Shown here one piece after another: positions 40,101-51,112 of a DNA stretch of 64,000 nt. Origin of the DNA: Callaeas wilsoni (lineage: Eukaryota; Chordata; Aves; Passeriformes; Callaeidae); the NCBI GenBank assembly GCA_013398955.1, contig VWPU01003235.1:44653-108652 (forward strand), read 5' to 3'. Under the pieces are notes generated by a model. The model was not told the origin of the DNA and ran no database searches. It saw only the letters and a list, made by a program, of their open reading frames with translations. The stretch's first letter is position 1. Each line of letters opens with the position of its first letter. The position numbers were made by a program, and so were the translations under genes.

Positions 40101-40191
40101 TGTGACTGCAGGGATGCTGCTGTACCACATGCACCAATTCATTTACACACAGCATTAGAAAAATAAACAAAATTATTGGACCGTATGAGAT
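37138..40191. other. unique sequence, no gene recognised
   Basis: AT-rich sequence with short chance open frames (longest 147 codons, plus strand, 38126-38569, no motif). No repeat family recognised. Confidence 0.45.
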
Positions 40192-41250
40192 ATTCCCCCT
40201 TGTCCTACCACTACATGTTCTTGTAAAAAGTCCCTCTCAGTCTTTCTTGTAGGCTTCCTTCAAGTACTAGAAGGCTGAACTTAGGTCAACTTGAAGCTGT
40301 CTCTTACCCAGGCTGAACAATCCCAATTCTCTCAGCCTTTCCTCATAGAAAAGGTGCTCCATCCCTCCAATCATCTTGGTGGCCTCCTCTGGACTTGCTC
40401 TAATGGATCAATGACCTTCCTGTGCTGGGGATCTAAGAGCTTGATGCAGCACTCCAGGCGAGGTCTCACCAGAGCACAAAGTAGAGGGGCAGAATTCCCT
40501 CCCTTGACCTGCTGCACACATCTCTTACGCTGCTTCTGTCTCTTCAGCCCAGGACACATTTGCCTTTCTGGGGTGTGAGAGAACATTGCTGGGTCTTGTC
40601 CAGCCTCTCATATACCAGCACCCCCACGTCCTTCTCATCAGGGCTGCTCTGGATTTGTTCATCCCCGGCACCTTGCTCTTAGTCTTGTTAAACCTCATGA
40701 GATTCCCACAGGCCCACTTCTAGAGCCTGTCCAGGTCCCTTTGGATGGCATCTCCTCCATCAGGTGTGTCAACCACACCACTCAGCTTGGTGTCATCTGC
40801 AAATTTGCTGAGGCTGCACTCAATCCCTTTGTCATTAATAATGATATTAAATTACACTTTTCCTCATATTGTCTCCTGAGGGTCACTACTTGTAACTGAT
40901 ATCCACTGGAATTTGAGCTGCTGACCACTACCCTTTGTATGTGACTGTTTGACCACTTCCTCATTCACCAAATAGTCCACCCACCAGAGCCATCCCTCTG
41001 CATTTAGAGAGAAGGATGTTGTGGGGTACTGTGTCAATGGCTTTACAGAAGTCCAGATAAATGACATCTGTAACCCTCCCCTTTTCCACCCCATCAGAGA
41101 AGGCCACTAGTTTGGTCAGGCAGGACTTGCCCTTGGTGAAGCCATGCAGGATGTCTCCAGTCACCTCCCTGTTCTCCATGTGCCTTAGCACAGCTTCTAA
41201 GAGGATCTGTTCCATAAAAATTCTTTAGTATGAGTGTGGTGAGGCTGACC
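40192..41250 (-). mobile_element. CR1, 5' segment in inverted orientation
   Basis: This is CR1 ORF2 on the minus strand. It begins on the left at attcccccttgtcctaccacta (the C-terminal TRGN-type region) and runs back to the RT region. Unlike ordinary minus CR1 copies it lacks the last part of ORF2, the 3' UTR and the 8-bp tail on its left side. Its right end (gaggctgacc, about 41250) is the 5'-most CR1 position. It is joined there to the 3' end of a CR1 in plus orientation. This arrangement matches one element inverted by twin priming during insertion. Confidence 0.88.
40371..41250 (-). pseudogene. CR1 ORF2 (reverse transcriptase) remnant, inverted piece
   Basis: Minus-strand translation gives, from 5' to 3': VSLT (about 41250), a frameshift, then [20 protein letters not shown] and [15 protein letters not shown] (40961-41215). 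[14 protein letters not shown] follows. The catalytic box FADD is preserved at about 40792-40803 in the frame [10 protein letters not shown]. After that come further C-terminal blocks near 40371-40586. Frameshifts and stops separate the blocks. The endonuclease domain is absent. Confidence 0.85.
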
Positions 41251-41419
41251 AGAGAAGCTGTAGATGTGCAATTCCTGAAAGTGTTGAAGGCCAGGTTTGG
41301 GGGCTCTGAGCAGCCTGATCTAGTGGAAGGTGTCCCTGCCCATGTCAGGGGGGTTGCAACTAGATGATCTTTAAGGTCCCTTCCACCTCAAACCATTCTA
41401 TGATTCCATGATTCTATGG
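41251..41419 (+). mobile_element. CR1, 3' terminal segment (partner of inverted piece)
   Basis: AGAGAAGCTGTAGATG, then gtgttgaaggccaggttt, gagcagcctgatctagtggaaggtgtccctgcccatg, ctagatgatctttaaggtccc and the tail ATTCTATGATTCCATGATTCTATGG form the final ~170 bp of a CR1 in plus orientation. The 8-bp tail repeat is clear (about three units). Compared with the copy at 1005-1645, about 95 bp of CR1 is missing between the left edge of the inverted piece and the start of this piece, and the junction shares CC. A small loss and microhomology at the inversion point are typical of twin priming. Confidence 0.92.
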
Positions 41420-42685
41420 ATTAAGTCTTGTACAGGTATCTCAATGAGAAAGTCAGGAACATCAAAGCGAAGTCCAGAACAAAAATTATTATAAGAGAAA
41501 GCCTGCTGTTTTCATGAAAGGAAGGACAATGAAACTGCTCAGATAGAGGTTTGTGGGAAACTATAAGAGAGAGGACTGGAAAGGGGGCTCCAGGAAAGAG
41601 CTGGGCAGAGGAAATCAAGTGCCAATCAGATACAGAAAGAGCTGATATGTCTGAAATGTGTAAAGAAGGAAAGGATGGAAGAAAGAGAAGATTGAGTGTC
41701 TGAGTTTGGATTAAGATTAAATTTAAGTTTAGATACTGATATGAATTGCTGAAGTCTAGTTATGGGGAAATTACAGAAGGGGAAGGAGGGAATACAGTAG
41801 GTTTTTTGATCCATCCCGCCATCAAGAATGGGAATTCCTGGATCAGTCTTGAAGAGGATGAAGAGAAACAAACCGAAGTCTGTGCTGATCTGTACACTGA
41901 TATGTAGAAATAAGATTAACTGCAGCTACCACTTGATCTATTGATTAGATGCCACAAGATGACGAACTGCGAGCTAATGCCAAGCTATTACCCAATTCAG
42001 TCTAGGAGCAGTGGAGTAAATCAATTCATAGCAGATATCTGACTTTTATTGCTGGTTTGCAGGGAGGAATACCTGTAAGTTGCTACATTCTTTTAGGTAT
42101 GTACAATACAGATATGCACCTTAGGAACTACATTTGGCTCTTAGATTTCATAGGAAAATTAAATGTTTTTTCTTCAGTGGACTGACTGCACCATCATTAT
42201 TGCAGCCATAATCCCAGAAGTATCACTAGCTTCATTGTTCAAGCTACAAAATGGATTTCTATCTCAGAAATAAAAGGAGGAAATTCTCTACAGGAGATGC
42301 AGATAATACTTGGAACTTTTCCATTAGTGGAATAGCCACCTTAAGTCAATTGGGGAATTCTCATTAAAATTCTAGACTATGTGGCTTTCATTCTGTCCCT
42401 TATGCAGAGGTTAGACCTTCCTGTCCTTTAAACTTAATGAATTTTGACAATGTTTATTATATTATTTCTAGAAGGTGGAAGAAGAATATTTTTGCAAATG
42501 TCACTTTGAATATTTGGAGGATTATAGTGCTCTGAAGTTGAAAACCCAAATTGAAGGATCAGCAATATCAGTGACCAGATGTCATATACTTCAGTGCTGG
42601 GGATGAGCATGATATTAGTGTCCCTCCAGATTTAAAAACTCCTTGAGATGAGTCTTATAAAAGTTTTTAAAAGGAAGATATCTGC
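41420..42685. other. unique sequence, no gene recognised
   Basis: AT-rich and purine-rich sequence. No coding region or repeat family recognised. Confidence 0.45.
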
Positions 42686-43065
42686 AGCAAGACCAATGAA
42701 GGGCCATCAATATGGTTGGGAGCTGATAGAGAGACAGGATGAGAAACCTGAATTTGTTCTACCTGCAAAAAGAAGGCTTAGTGGAGCATAGTACTGCTGT
42801 CTTCAGCTACCTGATGGAAGAGTACTGAGAAGATGGAGTCACTCTTTTCTCAGACGTGAACAGTTATGCAACCAGAGGCAACAGACACAACCTGAAACAT
42901 GCAAAACTTCCATTAAAGATTAGAAAAATTTCTTTCACTGCAAGGGTGGTCAAGTACTGGACCAGGCAGACCTGAGAAGTTATGGATCCTCTGTATTTGG
43001 AGCTGTTCACAATTCAAGTGTATATGGCTCTAAGTCATTTGATCTAATTGGACCTGATGTCCACA
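42686..43065 (+). mobile_element. old CR1 fragment, same subfamily as 31.3-33.1 kb
   Basis: gcaagaccaatgaagggccatcaatatggttggg, then gagaaacctgaatttgt, then tgctgtcttcagctacctgatgg, then gcaacagacacaacctgaaacatg, then ggagctgttcacaa aligns closely with the interrupted CR1 at 32120-32208 joined to 32856-33100. It is plus-oriented and 5' truncated, with no open frame left and no clear 8-bp tail. It serves as the natural empty-site comparison for the LTR insertion at 32209. Confidence 0.78.
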
Positions 43066-43621
43066 AACGAATCTATTCTGAGCCTGCTGACACTGTGTAC
43101 ACAGACTTCTGTAGTAGCTAACTCCAGCAATTCCCTGTCTTTGAAGTAAAAAGAGTATTGTTTCATGTTTTAAACCAGCCCCCTACTGGCTTCACCAAGC
43201 TCTCTATATATCTAAAAGCAAGAAATTTGCTAAAAAGCCATTCTGCGTTCAGCTTATCCAATAACTCCACAATTTCCAAAAGCTTAATCATACCCCAACC
43301 CCAACCTTCTCGTCTCCTGTTTGAAGAGTATCAGGCTTTATAGTTTCTCTTCATAAGGAAACTACTCCATCCTCTTAATCATCTTAGCTGTCTTTGTACC
43401 TTCTCCACACTGCCCTTGATATGCAGAGATCAGAATGGCATTCAGAATCCCCTGCCATATTCTGAATACCCCTTCTGATGATTTCCTTGCTGCTTCACAT
43501 CAATAAAAAATTATATTTGGTTTAGTAATGAAATTAAAAATTATTAGTCCCATCATGCCAAGCATTAGTCTTTTTGAGCTACACTGCGAGCTTATTTATT
43601 TACCTCAGCCTCAGTCATAAA
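43066..43621. other. unique sequence, no gene recognised
   Basis: Short spacer between two CR1 fragments of opposite orientation. It contains only small chance open frames. Confidence 0.45.
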
Positions 43622-43875
43622 TTCATAGAATGGTTTGGATTGGAAAGGACCTTAAAGATCACCTTGTTCCAACCCTTCCGCCATGGGCAGGGACACCTTT
43701 CACTAGACCAGGTTGCTCAGAGCTCCATCCAGCCTGGCCTTGAACATTTCCAGGGATGAGGCATCCACAACTCTTCTGGGCAACCTGTTCCAGTGCCTCA
43801 CCACCCTCACAGTAAAGAATTTCTTCCTAATATCTAACATAAGACTACCCTCTTTCAGTTTTGATACCATTAAAT
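43622..43875 (-). mobile_element. CR1 3' fragment
   Basis: TTCATAGAATGGTTTGGATTGGAAAGGACCTTAAAGATC and the following text to aatttcttcctaatatctaac is a well-preserved CR1 3' UTR plus the very end of ORF2, in minus orientation. Only the last ~250 bp of the element was inserted. The low divergence from typical CR1 3' ends suggests it is among the younger insertions here. Confidence 0.95.
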
Positions 43876-44335
43876 AGTGTCATGTTTTGAATAAGTGTAC
43901 AAGTTTCTCATGACAACGAGCATGTATTCTATTTTATTGTGATGTGCCCATGATACTCTTGAGCATCCTTCAGGCCTGAAAGGCAGGGATGAGAAAAGCA
44001 GATACAGTATTAAATGTGAATTACTGCCCTTTGGGGCTAATAAAAAGAAATTTTCTTACCAGTTGGTTTACTAATACCCAGAGATTAAAAAAAAATAAGG
44101 TTTTTTAACTGATTATGTGGTCGATCCCAAGCAAAGGTATCAACACTGGAGATGATTTTGGTATGACAAATCAAGCCATTTAGGATTAACTGGGTAACGA
44201 AAAAGAGGTTCTTCATTACTGCCATTGGCAGTACTGTCAACATTAAATTCTAATTTGGAATGCTGTGCATCAGCTTGGTGACCAATTTCCACAAAAAAAA
44301 AGGGAAAAATGTTGGGATTCTCTAAAAGAACTATT

Positions 44336-44359
44336 GGGGGGGGGAGGGGATTGTGGGGA
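44336..44359 (+). repeat. G-rich tract, possible G-quadruplex
   Basis: Nine G residues, then AGGGG, ATTGTGGGG and AGGAGG give four runs of at least four G within 24 bp, which meets the usual pattern for a G-quadruplex. No gene context is recognised. Confidence 0.6.
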
Positions 44360-47300
44360 GGAGGAAGAGTCAAGGAGCTCAGGTTATTAACCCAGCAAAA
44401 GAAAGTCTCAGATGAGATACAATTTCTTTCTAGGAATATAGAAGGAGCAACATCAGGGCTGGAAATAGCTACATAAACCAAAGCAAAACACCAACATAAA
44501 TAGTCGTGAATAAATTTACATCAGAAATTGAAGACCAGAATGAGACGAAAGGGGGTAGCGGGTTGCTACAGGAGAGTTTAATGTTCAGTCAGTTATTAAA
44601 ACTTGCTCAGTCTCTCCCAGATCGTGTAGACTTACTTTAATGGTTCCCAAGAGCAACCACCTTTCCCAGCTGGGGACAGTCTAGCACCTTGTCCCTTTAC
44701 TCTGTTTAACAACCAAACAGGTTTCTGCTGGAGGTACTGGTCTCTTGAAGAGGTCTCAGCAAGTAATAAATCTCTAAAATTCCAGAAACTAGATAATGAG
44801 TGGAAAAAACTCCCACAAAAGATTACGTAAAGATACAAAGATTCAAAACAAGATGGATATTTTTAGCTTGAGGGCTATAGATCTATTCAATCTGCAAAGT
44901 TGCTGTTGTCTGTATCTGCCCTGAACTTGTCCCTCTCTTTCTGTCTCTAAAAGCAATGCTATGGAATTCTATTCAGCAACAGATCTGTTTGGTCTCAGCT
45001 GGAGAACTTTGTTTAACTGCTTTTCAATAGCTCTTGAGAGAGTTTAGAGAGAAGGCATGTGCACACATGTGCAGAAACAGAGTGTTGGAAAGTATCCTCT
45101 AGGGAAAGGACAGGAGCAGTAAGCCTGCCCATCCTGGGAAGAGCATCTGACATCTGCTCACAGATATGGACAACCAGGACGTCATAAAGAGAGAAGCTCT
45201 CACACCGTCATACGACTCAGGTTCTTCCTTCCAAGGAAATGAGATGGTGAACTGCAGACTGTCACTTCTCAGGAAGTTGAGAGGCCATTCACAGAGAAAG
45301 AATCAAAGATCTGGTTCTAGCAGCTCACAAACTAAAATAAAAGGTGAAGTCTTGCCTTTCTGTTATTTATTTTCATATTGCCTGCAAAGTTCATTTTTCA
45401 CTCAAATATTTCACAGATCAAATACAGAGAGGAATATGAAGCTTGGACTATCCCTTTCCTCATACCACGGTGCTTATTCTGGAAACCAAAGAGGGTCTTC
45501 AAATGTAACTTTTGTTCCTTACAGCTCCTGATGCTGTTAGAAGACACAACACTCTGGCATTTATGGGAGAAACCAGCAATTTATTTGATCCATTTTGCTC
45601 TCCTTCTTGTTAATAATCATTGCAGCAAAATAATTTCCACTGCAAAATGGCCTCATAATTTTTTCGGCCCTCTGCCTGGTTTATTACTACATACAGCAAT
45701 CCTACAGAAATGTGGGGAAGCAAATACTGGCCTAGCATATCAGTTAAAGTCTGTGAAGTGTGAACATAAATAGATCAATCCAGATTCAAAAGCCCTATCC
45801 TCAAATTTTTGTTTATTCAGTATTGCTCCATTCATCTACTTCAATAAAAGATTCCAGACAGTATGACAAATCACGATTATAGGCTAAGTCCTTCAATTGC
45901 CTCTTTCCCCGTGGTCTGAGCAGGAAATGATGATCATTCTCCTACGAGATTTCACAAAAATCTTTCTTATCAAGAAATAAAATGGGTTTTTGGAGAACGT
46001 GCAAATGTTCCTGTGAATCAGATAATTCTGCCCCTTGGCAACTTTTCAAAAGTTACCAATATCAGGCAGAAAGTCAAAGAGTTATGAACTGGATGAGGGC
46101 AAGCCCTCCCAGGGAAAGAAGAGAAAAGCTTGAGGATGCATGTACGTGCCCTACAGGGAAGCTTTCAGATCAAGATCCTTTCTGACTCATTTCTGGTGTC
46201 AGCTCAGTGTAAGTTAATGATCACTTTGATTTTTCAAAAGAAGCCAAAATTTCTCTCAACTGATTACTAAAGCTGCACAGAGCATATTATTAACCACATA
46301 AAGGCCTGATTCTGTCACTAGTAGCAACCAGGCTTGCTGCTCTACCTGCATCTCATAAAAGCCATGGGGGTTTCCTGCAAACTTAAAAGCCTGCTACAGA
46401 CACTGCATCTCACAGGACCTGTGTGCCTCAGTAGGAGGCCCAGTCTCCAGGGAGACGAGCTCAGGTGTGGGGTCTCTGGTCACACCTTCTCACTGCTGCA
46501 AAACTGTGACCGACACCAGTGATACACCAGAAACTTAATGAAAAGCAAAATGTCAGCTTTCAAATTCAGTCATCCTTTACCCTGTTGCCTTCAAAAGAGC
46601 TTCCAGGAGCTGGATGTATTTCCCTGAATGCTTTCAGGTGTAATTTCAACCGTCAGGCTTCTTTTGCTACCCAGCATGCCTGTCCTGTACTTCACTCAGG
46701 TGATGCAAATCCAGCAGCTGCCCACAGCTGGATGTCTTGACTTCAATTTGTGCCAGCACAGACAATTTATAACCAGTGAGAATAATATTCACAAGTGTGC
46801 CTCTGCTCTGGAAAGTCATCCATGCACAAAGCCAATGCTCCGAAGGTGCAACACTCTGAGGCCTAGCCAGGGACCTTGAAGGAATCAAGAGGACCCTCAC
46901 AGGCTGCTGGAGATCGCTCTCCTGCTGCATCCCCTGTGCAGCTGGGGCTGCAGCCTTGTGCCTAACAGCTTAATGAACCTTCTCAGAAAGGTGGTGACTG
47001 ATGGGGTATGGAGAAGACGGAAAAAAAAGGAGTATCAGGTGACTCCTTGACTGAAAGGCAACTGGCGGAAGTTTCCCAGCCTTGCACAGTACATGGCTCA
47101 GCAAGGAACAAGCTGCTTACAGGAACTCTCCGATGCCTCCAAACCTCTACATCCAGCTAAGACTTTAACCTCTCTTTCCTATCCAAGCTCCCTGCTCCTT
47201 TACAGCCCTACTCACAAGCGCTTCATTGTACCTTCTCATTGAAGTTGCTTTCCATCCACAAAGACAAATATCTGTAAGCGGTGATACAGCTGCAATTTGA

Positions 47301-48745
47301 AAATAAAATACACCATGCCCCCAACAAACCAAGCGTGGCAATGAAACAGGCAGTTAGTTTAATTCAAAACCTGAGCAAAAATATCAAGCTCCTACTCAGA
47401 GAGCACGAAGCTGACAGAAGAGAAAATCCTGTTTAGCTCTGTTTGCATTTTCTCTAGCGGAAGTGCAGAACCACTGCAACAAGTGTAATTTACTATAATT
47501 TAATTATTCAGGCAGGTGCCCTCTCTACTTTTATTTGGTATTACCCTGAAATAAGTTATTGAATTTTTAGAAGGAAAAACAAGAACTTGTGAACAGAGAT
47601 GCTAAAAAAAATAAGCACCCAACAAAATAAACCAGTATTAGCTCTTTTAAAATATAAGGAACGATTCTTTACTTTAAAGAAAATATTATAAAAATATGGT
47701 TATTTTTAGCATATCATTCACTTTCCTGTTAAGTATGAATTCCTGTTACTATGAAATAAAAAGTTAAATTAACAATAAATGACAAAATGTCATTTTATTA
47801 TTTAAGTGATCTTTAACATTTGTAATATTGTTCACTCTCTTTTGGTTTTCTAATAATTTCCTAGACCTCCTTGCATATAAAACCAAAACAAATTTAATTG
47901 AAGTTCACCTTTAGCACAATCAATCTTCAGCAGATTTCTGCAAACTGTCCAAGTATGTTTGCATCAGGAATGTATCCTCCTGCTGCCATACCAGAGATAA
48001 GAAGGGACTTTCTAACTCCCAAAACAAGACCAAACACTCAACTGAACCCTTCAGATCTGTTAGTTTTCCAACCATGCTTATAATTTACTAAAATACCAGC
48101 ATTTTTTTCACCATCACTTTCCATTTTTCTCCTCTTTTTCCATGAAGCATGCTTTATGTAAGAATGCCTATGGCTAAAAATTGTCACAAGCTTTTTGTGG
48201 TAATTCACCATTCGATTAACAAATTATGTTTTAAGCTTCAGCACACACAAACCCAAACTGTTTTAATTTTAAAAGTGTATCCATAGAAATCTTCTAGCAC
48301 ATTGTAAACTGTCACTGGAAATATCTCTGTGTTTTCTATATTTTCATTTTCCTGGTAGAATATAAAATTGCAGTTGTGCAGTTCATACCTAACAGTAATT
48401 TAGATGAGATAAAAAACATTTTAAGTTTCTTTCAAATGAACAATATAGAATTAACCACCTTGTGGGGACATGCTTCATTATTTCCTCATCTTCAAGGCTG
48501 ACAACATTAAATCTCCCTTGTAATTTTTAAGCTCTTTGACAGACAGGATGCAGTGTCTGCACACAACCTCAAGAAGAAATAATAACGTAGCTATTACATT
48601 TATTCATGTATTATGTAGTACAGGAACTATACAATTAGTCAAAAACAAATAACTTTTCCATTTTTCATTAATTTGTATACACTTTCCTTCAGCATTATCT
48701 GTTACGAATAATACAATATCATGATGATGCACTATCAAAGTTCAA

Positions 48746-48788
48746 AGCTGGAGTCTCTTAGAGCTGGAGTCTCTTAGAGCTGGAGACA
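48746..48788. repeat. 16-bp tandem repeat, about 2.6 copies
   Basis: The unit AGCTGGAGTCTCTTAG is present twice exactly (48746-48761, 48762-48777), followed by a partial copy AGCTGGAGACA. The exact identity suggests a recent local duplication. Confidence 0.88.
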
Positions 48789-49243
48789 CTAATAATGGGG
48801 TATTATTAATGTCTTGAAAATAATCATGCGTATGGTGGATGATTCTGCTTCAAATTGTGTAGCTAAAAGCAATTACAGGAAACATTTTAATATTTCCATT
48901 ATTTGAGTCCAACATATGCCCATTTCAAAAGTCTTCATTTCTCAAATTAAAAAAGGATATAATATATTGTTAACAGACAGAATATCTGCTGTACCAGGAT
49001 CTACCATTTTAGCAAAGAGAACCTCAGAAAACAAGAAAACAACACTAATTTCTCGTTGTTATTACTCAAGCTTTGGAGGTGAACACAAATTCTATTGTGC
49101 ATTTTTTGTTCACTCTTAAGGAATTTTGTTTTTATAGATGTTAGGGAAAATTTCTTTGTGTTTTATTTGAAGCCATTGATGGCATGGGGTTAAAATGTTC
49201 CTAAAATCATGGTAGCTAAAATGGGCCTTGGAAATGGGAGTGG

Positions 49244-49302
49244 GCATTGTCTTTACCAGAACCCTGCGAACCTACACCTGTGTACCCACCTGCATAGCAG
49301 AT
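49244..49302. repeat. direct repeat copy 1 (94-bp offset)
   Basis: This 59-bp segment recurs at 49338-49396. The first 44 bases differ at a single position (accaga versus actaga), then divergence increases. In retroviral LTRs, U3 enhancer duplications look like this. Whether it affects expression is unknown. Confidence 0.9.
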
Positions 49303-49337
49303 GATGTTAAATGCGATAATTACTTAGAAAATATCAA

Positions 49338-49396
49338 GCATTGTCTTTACTAGAACCCTGCGAACCTACACCTGTGTACCCTCCTGTACAATAGAT
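49338..49396. repeat. direct repeat copy 2 (94-bp offset)
   Basis: Second copy of the segment at 49244. Both contain ccctgcgaacctacacctgtgtaccc apart from the last bases. Confidence 0.9.
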
Positions 49397-49598
49397 AAGA
49401 AATGCTGTGGGGAGAGGGGGCTTAAATTCATGCTTGAGCAAAAACAATACACACAATAGAACAATATCAAGTTAATAATCAACATATGATTATGTAAAGA
49501 AAGAGTATAAAATGCGTCCATCTCAAATCCATGTCGGAGTCAGATTTGGGTTTGTCTGTACCCTTGATTCCCAGAGCTCTTCAATAAAAGCACCTGCA

Positions 49599-49619
49599 CA
49601 TAATCATCTAGTGATTATG
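49599..49619. repeat. perfect inverted repeat, 8-bp arms
   Basis: CATAATCA (49599-49606) and TGATTATG (49612-49619) are exact reverse complements around a TCTAG spacer, about 11 bp downstream of the AATAAA signal. It may be part of the LTR U5 end. Function is not implied. Confidence 0.8.
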
Positions 49620-49635
49620 TGTTTCTATGCTAACA

Positions 49636-51112
49636 CCATGCTGAAACTTTTCAGACCAGCTTTTGCCTTGTATCTCGCAATCCACAATGATTAACTGCGG
49701 AATTTCTGCATAAGCTACAGCAAGTCTGAAGAGGCATATTCCATTATTGTCTTCACAGAACCAAGCATCTCATTTCTCCTTTCCACCTGGAAAGTGCTGA
49801 GGGTTGAGCATTCGGTATCACAGCAACAAGGTGACATGCCAAGGTGCTCCCTAGCTGGCAGCTGTGCAGCCAGGATGACAAACCCTGCAGGAAGAACATG
49901 ACCTCGAGGCGGCCAGGCCCACTCAAAACAACCCTTGGTACTACATTTCTGAGCCTTGTGGCAAGCACTAGCTGAACCTCTGCAGAGAACATCCCTACTC
50001 ACAAAGCCATTAGCACACCTTTCCAGGGGTATTCTATGTCTGATCTAAGTTTAAAACATGCCTCCACATGTGCTCTGAGTGAGATATTGGATGGATTTTT
50101 TAGGAAATTCAAAGCACCAACAAAAGGTTATTTTGCTTATTTCGCTACTGTCAGTCTGAGGTGGTTTTGCGGTCTTTTATTGGCTTGTAAAGGTGGTCAT
50201 GTTTATTAAAGCAAAAGGACCAACTTCCTGCTTTTTTGTCAGTTTTGTGCAAAACGCTGGGAACTGTTCATAACCATTTCTCTGTAGGAAAATTAAGCCA
50301 TCTCGTGTGCAAAGAAGGGAGCCTGTTGCAGGGAACTCCAGGTGAGCTGCCTGTGCACAACTCACTGCTGTGCAGAGACGCCAGCTCACATGCATCAGCC
50401 CACAGCCAGCACACACTGTGCCTGGATGGCTCTCGCAGCCAGCACTGTCCTCCACACCCCTTGCTGCCCCTCCAGCTCCAAGGGCAGAACACAGCCTGCT
50501 GTCTCTTGTGCCCACAGCATACTGATGCCCTGATATAAGGTAAGATATATACTAAGAAGGTATTGACAGCTCTAAGCTAAGTCTCAACTTTTCCTTTGTT
50601 ATCTCTGTCCTTAACTTCCCAATCACTTTGTGTTTGAGCTTGTGCCTGTCAAGCTGGCTTACTTGCCTTCTTCTGTATCAAAATGAAAGCATGGCTAGTT
50701 TAAAAGGGCTGACAACAAAATCCTGTAGTCTAAATTAAAGAAAGCAAAACAAAACAAAATCCCTACCTCAGCATAGCATCAGAAAGAAAAAAGTGACAGC
50801 AATCCACAGATTTTTAAATTATTTTTATTGATTCTCACTGATGTCCTTGCTGAAATGTGAATAAAAGATTGAGTCATTTACTGAGGTCTATTCAAGACTT
50901 TTCTGAAAGCTTAACCAATAATAACTGTATAAAAAACTCAGCTGGGTGGAGGCAGAGATCCTAAAGGGTATCTTTATAATAAGGGAAGAGTTCATAGAGC
51001 TGCCACAGGGCAATATACTCACCCTTGAATACACCAGATGCATTTCTGCGCGGAGGTTGGAGGGAAGAGGACCAGCATGGGCATCGACTCTGCTGGTTCT
51101 GCCCTGCTTCAG
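49636..51112. other. unique sequence, no gene recognised
   Basis: Mixed composition with a GC-richer patch at 50.3-50.5 kb. Several overlapping short open frames on both strands lack motifs. Nothing recognisable as an exon or RNA. Confidence 0.4.

Larger units (their letters stand above)
43876..49184. other. unique sequence, no gene recognised
   Basis: About 5.3 kb. It contains a G-rich tract at 44336-44359 and a 16-bp tandem duplication at 48746-48788. 47.4-48.9 kb is strongly AT-rich. Open frames of 121-131 codons (45166-45531, 45378-45773) lack any motif and overlap each other in different frames, so they are taken as chance. Confidence 0.4.
49185..49635 (+). mobile_element. LTR-like unit of an endogenous retrovirus
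   Basis: The unit has an ordered set of LTR signals. A U3-like part carries two near-identical direct repeats, a TATAAAA box lies at 49506-49512, and an AATAAA signal 77 bp downstream at 49583-49588 is followed by a short U5-like end. That spacing fits a compact R region. A proposed start is TGGGGTTAAAATG (49185) and a proposed end CTAACA (49635), but no convincing target duplication was found, so the limits may be off by tens of bases. No gag, pol or env sequence flanks it. Family not identified. Confidence 0.5.

Noticed and set aside
49244..49396. CRISPR-like direct repeats
   Set aside because: Only two copies, in animal DNA, inside an LTR-like unit. No array or spacer organisation.
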